Below, piece by piece: positions 10,501-22,500 of a DNA stretch of 64,000 nt (the first letter of the stretch is position 1; each line of letters starts with the position of its first letter). The translations under genes were made by a program, and so were the position numbers. The notes under the pieces are model-generated. The model saw nothing but the letters and a program-made list of their open reading frames with translations. It did not search any database and was not told the origin of the DNA. This DNA comes from Candidatus Peribacteria bacterium RIFOXYB1_FULL_54_35 (lineage in GTDB: Bacteria; Patescibacteriota; Gracilibacteria; Peribacterales; Peribacteraceae). The stretch is taken from contig MFYJ01000007.1 in the NCBI GenBank assembly GCA_001787755.1, positions 210,585 through 274,584 of the forward strand, in the 5' to 3' direction.

Positions 10501-13500
10501 GGAGACACGGTGGTCCGGTTGTCCGTCTTCTCTATCGTGAGGAACGGAGGATCGGGCTGCTTGCGGTTCTTGAAGGTGATGGTGGAGCAGTTCGGGCCCG
10601 GCTGTACCTGCACGTAGCCGTTGGCGGGACTCTTTTCAAAGAGCAGCCATCCGAACGGAATGATTTCGGCAACGTTGTGCGATGCCACGGGGACATTCGT
10701 GAACCGTCCATGGCCGCTCCCATCCGTCATGAAGCTGTCCACGCCGCCGTCGAGCAGGAAAGTGAATTCCTGTGGAACGGGTGTCATGGGAGAGCCATCG
10801 ACGTTGAAGACTTCCTTCACCACATCGATGCATCCGTACTGGCTTCCGCCGTTCACGATGGTGGTATCGGTTGCGCTCGGACCTCCGACAATCTGGACGG
10901 TGTTCGTGAGCGTCGTGCCGCCCGGTGCGGCTGCGTTGATGGTCACCGTGAGGTGGAGCGTGAGTGTCTGGCCCGCCGGAATGGAGAGTCCTGTCCACTG
11001 TGCCACCCCACTGCTGTGTGTGCCGCCGTTGTCACTGCTCACGTACGTGACGTTTGCGGGCAGCGTATCTCTCACTGTCACACTGTTTGCGTCCGTGCTG
11101 GAGGTGTTTTCCACTGTGATGGTGTAGATGAGCGTCTCGCCTGCGTTTGCGCCTGTTCTCCCGTCGCTCTTACTGATTGCAAACGTGAGCTCACCGACAA
11201 CTGTCGTCTGGTCCAAAGCAGTGGGTCCGTTCACCACGGAAGCCGTGTTCGTGATCAGCGTTCCTTCCTGTGCTCCTGAATTCACAGAGACGGTGAGTGA
11301 GAGCACTTTCGTGTCTCCTGCGCCGATGCTGAGGTTATCCCAGGTCACTCTGGTTCCGTCGAATGTGCCGCTGTCTGATGCCGCGACGTACGTGACGTTC
11401 GAAGGCAGTGTGTCAATCACTTCCACGTTGGTTGCGTCCACGGCGGATGTGTTCGTCACACTGACTTGGTAGGTGATGGTCTCTCCCGGAGCCACGGTGG
11501 TCAGGTTGTCCGTCTTCTCGATGGTGAAGGTCACCGCAGGGCACTGGATGTGCGTGAGCACCTCATTACTCCAGTTCGGATCGGCATTGTCTGACCATAC
11601 GTCGGCGATGTTGCTGATGACGCCGCCGCAGGAAGCCGTCTGTTCAACCTGGAAGACGAGTGTCACCTGCCTCTGCTGTCCCTGTGTCAGATTTGCCGGG
11701 GAACAGAAGACAACCGGTGGGTTCGCTGTGCCGACGTAGGAGCAATCCTGGGAACTCTCCGCCGGGATGTATGTCAGATTCGGCGGCACTGTGTCGAAGA
11801 TGCTCGCATTCAGCACGGTGAATGAGCCGCTGTTCGTCACGGTGATGTCGTAGGTGATCTTCTCACCCCGGACCACGGAGGAAGAGCCCGTCTTCTCTAT
11901 GAGCACCTGGTCTGCCGGGCACTCTACGAAGGTCTGCACGGACAGGCTGGCGTTGTTTGCTGCGTTCGGGTCCTGCGTGGTGGAGGAGACAGTGGCTGTA
12001 TTCGTAATGAAGGATCCGCAGGCAACGCTCGAGCCGATATCGAAGGCGATGGTGACGGACTGCTGCATGCCGTCAGAGAGTGCCAGCTTCGTGCAGACAA
12101 TGTTGTTCCCGACCTGCTGGCAGCTGCTGTCCGACTGGCCGGCATTGAAGGTGAGTCCGGTGGGGATGGGGTCCGTGTAAGTTACGTCCGCAGCGCTCTC
12201 CGGCCCGTAGTTGAAGACCTGCAGCGTGTAGAGGAGAGTCTCTCCGCGTGGAATCCGGTCGCGGCCCATCTTGACGATGCCGAGGTCGGCTTCCAGCACC
12301 GGGCAGTACACTCTCGCCGTCACGGTGTTGCTGGTGTTGTTGGCCGGGTTCGGGTCGGTGGAGGAGCCGGAGACTGTCGCCTGGTTGCTGATGGAAGCAT
12401 CGCACCGTGCTTCTGCCGGGACGGTGAAGGAGACGGTCATGGTCTTGCTTTGGCCGCTTGTCAGGCTGAAGTTGTTGCAGAGGATGTTTCCTCCGTTCAC
12501 CACGCATCCCGGGTCTGAGGCTGCGGGATCGAACGTGAGTGGCACGGGCTGGCCGAGGGAATTCAGTACCGTGGGGATGGGGTCAGCCATCGTCACATTC
12601 GTTGCCGTACTCGGTCCGAGGTTCGTTGCCGTGAGGTCAAAGCTCACACGGTGGCCGGGTTCCACAATCGGCTGGCCGGTCTTGCTGATGGTGAGGTCCG
12701 CATCTGTCACCGGGCATTCCACGGTTGTCTGTACCTGCTGGCTCGCGTTGTCCAGCGGGTTTGGATCTGTGGAGGAAGCGGAGACAGTCGCCTGGTTGTT
12801 GATGATAGAGGAGCATTCGCCGGTGTCCGGGATGGTGAAGGAAATCAGCACCGTCCTGTCGTCGCCCGCATCCAGCGTGAAGTTGTCACAGAGGACGTTG
12901 GGTCCGTTCACGACGCACGCGGGGTCGGACTGTGCCGGGTTGAAGACCAGCGGGACCATCACTGCCAGTGTCTCATGCGGGATGCTGGGGATGGTGTCTG
13001 CGATCACCACGTTCGTTGCGGTATCCGGTCCGGCATTCGTTGCAGTCACGGTGTACGTGACGGTGCTGCCGCGCATGGCGGTTTGCGGGCCGGTCTTCGT
13101 GATGGAGAGATCTGCGGTCTGTGCCGGGCAGTTCACCGTAGTGGAGACAATCTGGCTGAGATTATTCTGCGGATTCGGATCACCCTGTGGCGTGCTCTGC
13201 ACGCGTGCCTGGTTGTGGACAGAGGAGCCGCAGGAAATGGCACTGCTCGTAGAGAAGGCGAGTGTGAGGTCCACGCTGTCTCCGCTCACGAGGTTGATGC
13301 CGCTGCAGACAACTTCTGCTCCGTTCACCTGGCATCCGGCGGAGCTGCCACCGGCATTGAAGGTGAGTCCGGCGGGGATAGGATCGGCGATCTCCACTCC
13401 TGTGGCGTCACCCGGTCCGCTGTTTGTGACTGTGAGTACGTAGGTGAGGAGATTCCCGCGGGTCACCGTGGCGGGGCCGGTCTTGCTGATGCCGATATCC

Positions 13501-16500
13501 GTGTCCGTCGCGGAGCAGATGACCTGCGTGAGCACTTCGTTGCTCCAGGTGGTGCTCGCGTTATCTGCCCAGGCGTCTGCGATGTTGCTGATGAAGCTGT
13601 CGCATGGGGCGGTGTCGCCGACTTCGAATGTGAGGACAATGTCGCGCGTGTCACCCACAGGAATGTTCTCTGCCGGGCAGAACACGTCGGGGAAGTTCTG
13701 CGGGACATAGCAGCCCGGTGTGCTGTCTGCCGGCACGAACGTTGAATGTGCCGGTGTCTGGTCGAAGACGAGGGAATTCAGGATCTGCGTTGTCGCCGAG
13801 TTATTGGTGACAGTGATGTTGTATGTCACCTTCTCGCCGCGCAGCACAGTGGAGGGGCCGGTCTTGCTGATGCTCATTTCGCCACCCGGGCACTCCACAA
13901 CCGTGCCGACGACTGCGCTTGTGTTATTCGAGCTCACCGGATCCTGGGTGGTGCTTGCGACCGTGGCCTGGTTCTCGATGATCGCAGCGCACTGCACGCT
14001 CTGGTTGATGTCAAACGCAATGTTGACGCTCCACTGCAGGCTTGCAGGCAGTGCGGGACCGGTACAGACAATATCCGTTCCCACCTGCGCGCAGGTGCTA
14101 TCCGACTGGCCGGCATTGAAGGTAAGTCCTGCAGGAATAGCATCGGTCACGATGACATCCTGTGCGGTGTCCGGTCCGCGGTTGAGCACCTGCACCATGT
14201 AGATGAGTGTCTCATCGCGCGGAATCTGGGTGCGGCCGGTCTTCACAATGTCGAGGTCTGCCTCAAGCACGGGGCAGTCCACCGCGGTCTGCACCTGTGC
14301 GCTCGTGTTGTTGGCTGAGTTCGGATCTGTCGTGGAAGTCGAGACTGTTGCTCTGTTGGTGAACACGGTGCCGCACTGTGCACCCTGCGGAACATTGAAG
14401 GCCACGGTCACCGTGCGCTGCTGGCCGTTACTCAGTGCAATGTTGTTGCAGAGGATGTTCACTCCGTTCTGCACGCAGGAAGGATCCGATGCGGTGGGAT
14501 TGAACGTGAGGCCTGCGGGCACAGGATCGTTGATCGTCACTCCCTGTGCGGTGGCGGGGCCGTTATTCGTCACGGTCACGCTGTAACTGATGGTACCGCC
14601 CTGGAGCACGGTGCTCGGGCCGATCTTCTCTATCCCCACATCGGTGTACTCATGGGAACAGTCCACTGTGGTAGAGACAGTCTGGCTAATATTATTGGCT
14701 GGATTCGGGTCGGTTGCGGAAGTGGAGACCGTTGCTTCGTTCTCTATGACTCCGCCGCAGGTGAAGCTGCTCGGGATATCGAATGTCACGGTGAAGTTCT
14801 GGCTCTGCCCGCTTGTGAGCGTGAGGTTATTGCACAGCACGTTGTTGCCGTTGAGCACACAACCTGCACTGGAAGCGCCCGGGTTGAAGGTGAGCCCTGC
14901 TGGCACCGGATCTTCCACTACGACGTTCGTCGCCGTATCCGGTCCGTTATTCGTCGCCCTGAGGGTGTAGCTGATGCTCGCGCCGCGCGGAGTGGTGGAA
15001 GCTCCTGACTTGGTCACGGAAACGTCTGCCTGGGCTACCTGGCACTGCACGGTGGTGGAGACGCTCTGGTGAGTATTGTTGGCGTCGTTCGGGTCCTCCG
15101 TACTGGAGACCGCGCTTGCGCTGTTCACGAGCGGCATGTTGCAGGTTGCGGTCTGTGAGATGTTCACGGTGATACTGAAGCTCTCCGTATCTCCTGCCGC
15201 GAGCGAGGAGAGCGTGCACTCCACGATGCTCGGTGTTGCCGGAACGGCTGCGCAGCGGTTGTCTGACTGTGCCGCGTTGAAGCTCATAAATGCGGGCAGT
15301 ACGTCTGTCACTTCGATGTTTGCTGCGGCATCCGGTCCCGCGTTCGTGAGGGTGAGCGTGTAGACATCTGTCCCTCCGGGGTTCGCTGTGGAAGGTCCGG
15401 TCTTCTCAAGCTGCAGGTCTGCCTGCGGGAGCGTGCACTGCACGGTGGTAGAGATGGTCTGGCTCTGGTTATTCGCCGGATTCGGATCGGTTGCGGAGGT
15501 GGAAATGGAGGCGGCGTTCTGGATCATGCCGTTGCATGTGTACGTTGCCGGCACGTTGAAGGCCACGGTGAAGTTCTGGCTCTGTCCGCTTGTAAGCGTG
15601 AGGTTATTGCAGAGAATGTTTGCTCCGTTCTGCACGCAGCCCGCGCTCGAGGCGCTCTGGTTGAAGGTCAGTCCGCTTGGAATTGGATCTTCCACCACCA
15701 CGTTCGTTGCCGTATCCGGCCCATTATTCAGGGCGGTGAGCGTGTAGCTCACGGTGTTTCCGCGGACCACGGTCCCCGGACCGTTCTTGCTCACGGTGAC
15801 ATCCGCCTGAGCCACCGGGCACTGCACGGTGGTGCTCACGGTCTGGCTCTGGTTGTTGCCCGGGTTCGGGTCCGTTGTTGCTGCGGAGACGCTTGCTATG
15901 TTCTGCACTACTCCGTTGCACGTGTACGTTGTTGGGACATTGAAGGCGACCGTGAAGTTGCGGCTCTGTCCGTCTGTGAGCGTGAAGTTATTGCAGAGTA
16001 CGTTCCCGCCGTTGAGGATGCAGGAGGTGCTCGATGCATTGGAGTTGAAGGTGAGTCCTGCCGGGACGGAATCTGTTACCACCACATTCGTCGCCGTATC
16101 CGGTCCGTTATTCAGGGCGGTGAGCGTGTAACTTATGATGTTCCCGCGTGCCACGGTGCTCGGTCCGGTCTTGGTGACGGAGAGATCAGCTTCCTCCACC
16201 GGGCATTGCACGGTGGTAGAGATGGTCTGGCTCTGGTTGTTACTCAGGTTCGGATCTGTGACGGAGGAGGAGATGGAGGCGTCATTCTGTACTACCCCGT
16301 TGCAGGTGTACGTTGCGGGCACATTGAACACCAGCACGAAACTCCTGCTCTGGCTGTCTGTCAGGGTCAGGTTGTCACAACGCACGATGTTGCTGCTGAG
16401 GACACAGCCTGCAGTCGAACTGTTCGGGTCAAAGGTGAGTCCCGCTGGCACCGGGTCTTCCACCACCACACTCGTTGCCGTATCCGGCCCGTTATTCAGG

Positions 16501-19500
16501 GCGGTGAGCGTGTAGCTCACGGTATTCCCGCGCACGACGGTGCTCGGGCCGGTTTTGGTGAGGGAGAGATCAGCTTCCTCCACCGGGCACAGCACAGTGG
16601 TGGAGATCGTCTGGCTCTGGTTGTTCACCAGGTAGGGGTCTGTCGTCGAGCTTGAGACAGAAGCGGCATTCTGGATCGTACCGTTGCAGGTGTACGTCGC
16701 CGGGACGTTGAAGGCGACGGTGAAGTTGTGGCTCTGTCCGTTGCTCAGCGTCAGATTATCACACAGAACGGAGTTTCCGCTCTGCAGACAGTCTGCACTC
16801 GAGGCGCCAGCGTTGAAGGTGAGTCCTGCAGGGATCGGATCTTCCACCAATACGTTCATGGCGGAATCCGGTCCGTCGTTCGTTGCCCTGAGCGTGTAGC
16901 TCACGGTGGTGCCGCGCGTTACTGTCAGCGGGCCGCTCTTCGTCACGGAGACGTCTGCTCCCTGTATCCTCTGCTTGTCTTTGAAGAGGACGGTGGAGCA
17001 TGTCGGGCCGCTGCCGACGCTCACGATGCCGTTTGCGGGAGTGATGGAGAACAGTATCCAGCTCGAAGGCACTATTTCACTCACCGTGTGCGAACCGATT
17101 GCCACGTTCTGGAATCGTGCGAGACCGAGGGAATTATTCACCGTGGTCTGTACTCCTCCGTCGAGCTCAAATGTGAACTGCGGCACGGAAGGAATCGGCT
17201 GGTTACTCGCATCGTATGCTTCCTTCACGATGTCGATGCATCCGAACACCGGGGAGTCCACGACCGTCGTCTGGTCAATGGCTGTCTGTCCGTGGTGGAT
17301 CTGTACCATGTTCACGATGTTGTCTCCCGGTTGCACGGTACTCTTCACCTGGACCGTGAGGGTGAGCTGCAGTTGGCCGCCTGCCGGGATGGTGAGGTTG
17401 TTCCAGATGATGAGCGGGTCCTGGTACACGCCTCCGTTGGAGGAGGAGACGTACGTCGTCTGGTAGGGGAGCAGGTCTCCCACGGCGACATCCAGGGCGT
17501 CCACGTTCGAGGAGTTGTGCACGGTAATGGTGTAGACCAGTGTCTCGCCCTTCGAGACGGTGGTGCGGTTATCCGTCTTCTCTATGGTGAGGAACGGAAG
17601 AACGGGCTGCTCGCGGTTCTTGAACGTCACGCTCGCGCAGGTGGATCCCGCCTGCACGGAGACATTGCCGCTCGGCGGGTTCTTGGAGAAGAGCAGCCAT
17701 CCGGCCGGGATAATCTCGCTCACGTTGTGTGACCCCACCGGGACATTCGTAAATCTTCCATGGCCGCCGGAGTCTGTCATGAGACCATCCACTCCTCCGT
17801 CCAGGAGCATGGTGAATTCCTGCGGAACGGGTGACAGGAGCTGCCCGTTTTCGTCATATGCTTCCTTCGTCACGTCGATGCAGCCCGATGTGGGGCACTG
17901 CACGGTGGTGCTCACGGTCTGGCTCTGGTTGTTTCCTGGGTTCGGATCGGTTGCGGAGGTGGAGACGGAGGCGGTGTTCTGGATCATGCCGTTGCACGTG
18001 TACGTTGTCGGCACATTGAACGTCACCGTGAAGTTCTGGCTCTGTCCGTTTGTGAGCGTGAGGTTATTGCAGAGGATGTTTGCTCCGTTCTGCACGCAGC
18101 CCGCGCTTGAGGCGCTCTGGTTGAAGGTCAGTCCGCTTGGGATGGGATCTTCTACCACAACGTTCGTTGCCGTATCCGGCCCGTTATTCAGGGCGGTGAG
18201 CGTGTAGCTCACGGCGTTCCCGCGGGTCACGGTGCTCGGTCCGGTCTTGCTCACCGTGACATCTGCCTGGGCCACAGGGCACTGCACGGTGGAGGAGACG
18301 CTCCGGTTGGTGTTATTGGAACTGTTCGGGTCCTGTGTGGCGGAGGTCGCGCTTGCACTGTTCACGAGCGGCATGTTGCAGGTTGCGGCCTGTGCGATAT
18401 CCACGGTGATGCTGAAGCTCTCTGTGCTTCCCGCCGGGAGGGAGGCGAGTGTGCATGCCACAATGTTCGGCGTAAGTGGATTGGGGACTGTGCAGCGGCT
18501 GTCCGACTGTGCCGCGTTGAAGCTCATGTAGGAGGGGAGCGCATCGGTGACAGAGACGGTTGCCGCTGCAGCCGGTCCGGCGTTCGTGAGGGTGAGTGTG
18601 TAGACGGCTGTCTGTCCCGGGTTCACTGTGGCGGGTCCGGTCTTCGCGAGCTGCAGGTCTGCCTGGTCCGCCTGGCACTGCACCGTGGTCGAGACAGTCT
18701 GGCTCTGGTTGTTGGCCGGATTCGGATCAGTTGCGGAGGTGGAGACGGAGGCGGTGTTCTGGATGACGCTGTTACACACAGCGGTCGAAGGCACATTGAA
18801 GGCGACCGTGAAGTTCTGGCTCTGTCCGTTTACGAGTGTGAGGTTATTGCAGAGGATGTTCGTGCCGTTCTGCACGCAGCCTGCGCTTGAGGCGCTCTGG
18901 TTGAAAGTAAGGCCTGCGGGGATCGGATCCTGCACCGCAACATTCGTCGCCGTATCCGGCCCGTTATTCAGGGCGGTGAGCGTGTAACTCACGGTGTTGC
19001 CGCGGGTCACGGTGCTCGGTCCTGTCTTGCTCACGGTGACATCCGCCTGGGCCGCCGGGCACTGCACGGTAGTAGAGATGGTCTGGCTCTGATTATTGGC
19101 CGGGTTCGGGTCGGTGGTTGCCGCAGAGACGCTCGAGGTGTTCTGGATGACGCTGTTACACACAGCGGTCGAAGGCACGTTGAAGGCAACGGTGAAGTTC
19201 TGGCTCTGCCCGCTTACAAGAGTGAAGTTGTTGCAGAGAATGTTCGTGCCGTTCTGCACGCAGGAGGAGCTGGATGCTCCCTGGTTGAAGGTGAGGCCTG
19301 CGGGGATCGGATCCTGCACTATGACATTCGTTGCCGTGTCCGGTCCGCTGTTCAGGGCGGTGAGCGTGTAACTCACAGTGTTCCCGCGTGCCACGGTGCT
19401 CGGTCCGGTCTTGCTCACGGAAACGTCTGCACCTGTCTGGCACGTTCCGCCTCCTGTGACTGTAACGACGTTGCTCTGCACGTTACTGCAGTTATTCCCA

Positions 19501-22500
19501 TGGCAGAGGTAGACATCCAGGCCGGGCACCAGATCCTGCGTGAACTGGTTGATGCTCACGGTCACTGGTCCCTGGTTTGCGCACAGGGAATTGGTCGTGT
19601 TCAGCATGGAACCCGGAGGATCCGCCATCCGCATGTGTGCGCAGGTCGTGAAATTCTTCTCGTAGTCGATGGTGACGTTGCAGCCGTCGATGTGCACGCT
19701 GTCGAGCGTGATCCACTCTCCGAGGGTGCAGTCCACCCGCGTGTTAATGTTGGCGCTCTGGTTGTTCCCCGTGTTCGGGTCGGTAGTGGAGGAAGTGATG
19801 GAGGCTGTGTTCAGGATCATGGAATCGCATGCCGCCGTCACCGGGACAATGAAGGCAACGGTGAGGTTCTTGCTCTGCCCGCTTGTCAGGTTGAAGCCGG
19901 AGCAGCGGATGCTCGCACCGACCTGTGCACATTCCGGGCTGGAGGCAGAGGCGTTGAAGGTGAGTCCTGTGGGGATGGGGTCGGTGACCACCACGCTCTG
20001 CGCGGTTTGCGGTCCGTTATTCACCGCAATGATGGTGTAACTCACTGTCTGGTTGCGTCCCACTGTGAGAGGGCCATCCTTTATAATGGTGAGATCAGCA
20101 TTATACACCGGGCACTGCACGGTGGTGCTGACCGTCTGGCTCTGGTTATTTGCCGGATTCGGGTCGGTTGCCGAGGCGGAGACGGAAGCACTGTTCTGGA
20201 TTGTACCGTTGCATGTGTACGTCGCGGGCACATCGAATGCGACAGTGAAGTTCTGGCTCTGTCCGTTTACGAGTGTGAGGTTATTGCAGAGGATGTTTCC
20301 TCCGTTCTGCACGCAGGAGGAGCTGGATGCTCCCTGGTTGAAGACGAGTCCGCTTGGGATAGGATCCTGCACTGCCACATTCGTCGCGGTATCCGGCCCG
20401 TCATTCGTTGCGGTGAGCGTGTAACTCACGGTGCCGCCGCGGACGACGGTGCTCGGGCCGGTCTTCGCGACGCGCAGGTCTGCCTGCGGCGGGGGACAGG
20501 TGACCGAAGTGCTCACAGTCTGGCTCTGGTTATTCCCTGAGTTCGGGTCGGTGGTGGAGGAAGCAACGGAGGCACTGTTCTGGATCGTGCCGTTGCAGGT
20601 GTACGTCGAAGGCACGCTGAAAGCGACCGTGAAGTTCTGGCTCTGTCCGTTTACGAGTGTGAGGTTATTGCACAGCACGTTGCTGCCATTCTGCACACAG
20701 CTCGTGCTTGAGGCGCTCGGATTAAAGGTGAGGCCGGAAGGAATGGGATCCTGCACCGTCACGTTCGTTGCGGTATCCGGTCCTCCGTTCGTTGCGGTGA
20801 GCGTGTAACTCACGGTGTTCCCCCGCACGACAGTGCTCGGTCCGGTCTTCGCAATGCGTAAGTCCGCCTGCGGCGGGGGACAGGTGACCGAAGTGCTCAC
20901 AGTCTGGCTCTGGTTATTCCCTGAGTTCGGGTCGGTGGTGGAGGAAGCAACGGAGGCACTGTTCTGGATCGTGCCGTTGCAGGTGTACGTCGAAGGAACG
21001 TTGAAAACAACGGTGAAGGTCCGGCTCTGGCTGCTTGTGAGGCTGAAGTTGTTGCAGATGATATTCGTGCCATTCTGCACGCAGCTGCTGCTTGAAGCGC
21101 TCTGGTTGAAGGTGAGGCTGGAAGGAATGGGATCCTGCACTGCGACATTCGTCGCGGTATCCGGACCGTCATTCGTGGCAGTGAGCGTGTAACTCACAGT
21201 GTTTCCCCGCACGACGGTGCTCGGTCCGGTCTTTGCGATGCGCAGGTCCGCCTGCGGCGGGGGGCAGTTCACCGTGGTACTCACAGTCTGGCTCTGGTTA
21301 TTTGCCGGGTTCGTGTCGGTAGTGGAGGCGGAGACAGAGGCGACATTCTGGATGGTGGAGTTGCATGCGACAGTGGTTGGCACCGTGAAGGCGATGTTCA
21401 CCGTTTCGCTCTGTCCGCTACTGAGCGTGATATTGTTGCAGCGCACAGTGTTCGCAACGAGTGCGCAGTTGCTGTCACTCTGGGCTGCATTGAACTGGAG
21501 GCCGCTTGGAACGTTATCTCCTATGGTCACGTTCTGTGCCGTGTGCGGTCCGTTATTTGTCGCGGTTATCGTGTAGATGACTGTGCTCCCACGCATCACG
21601 CTCACGGGGCCGCTCTTTGTAATAGAGAGATCTGCCTGCAGGATGCCTCCCTGCTCCACGTTATCCTGCTGCGAGCTGCACCCCGGATCGTTTGGGAAGT
21701 CTATGAGTCCGTTCCCGTCGTTATCCAGCCCATCCTGGCACTGTGCCTTCGGGTTCGTCTCGTCGTTATCGGTTGCCGAACTGCAGCTAAAGTCTCCTCC
21801 GGAGAAATCCGTCGCTCCGTCTCCGTCGTTATCCAGCCCGTCGTTGCACTGCGGGTCAAAGCCGTCCTCGTCGTTATCCTGCTTGGAGCTGCATCCCGGA
21901 TCATTCGGGAAATCGATGAGCCCGTTCCCGTCATTATCCAACCCGTCCTGACATTCAGACTTCGGATTTGTCTCATCGTCGTCCGTATCAGAGCTGCAGC
22001 TGAAGTCATCCGGGTAGTCCGTTGCTCCGTCCCCGTCATTGTCTTCTCCGTCGCTGCACTGGTCGCATTCCATGCGCGTAGTGACGATGTTACTCGTCAC
22101 CTCGGGGACGTACTGTGCGCCGGCAATCGCGATATTGTTGATCGCTTCTCCGCAGTTGATGTTCTGCGTCCTGAAGGCGAGAGTCAGTGTCACTGTCTGG
22201 TTTGGGCCCAGGGAAGGAAGATAGCAAATAGCCCCGCCCTGTCCGACACACTGCGATGAACTCTGCGACGGCTGGAATACCGTCTGACCGTTGGTGCCAT
22301 GCGCAGGATCCACCACTTCGACTTGTGATGCGGGGATGCTGGACGTGTTTTGCACCACGACCGAATAAATGAGGGTATCACCTGGTATTGCAGTTGCGGG
22401 GCCGGATTTGCTCACGGTCAGCGTTGCAACGTTCTGCGGTGATTCAACATTATCCTGTTTGCTGCTGCACCCGGGGTCGTTCGGGAAGTCGATGAGGCCG

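Noticed and set aside
7851-11279. 1142-aa plus-strand ORF opposite the giant gene (and many similar antisense ORFs)
   Set aside because: Periodic GC-rich codon usage of the repeat gene leaves antisense frames open. Composition is atypical and the minus-strand gene has clear domains, promoter and terminator.
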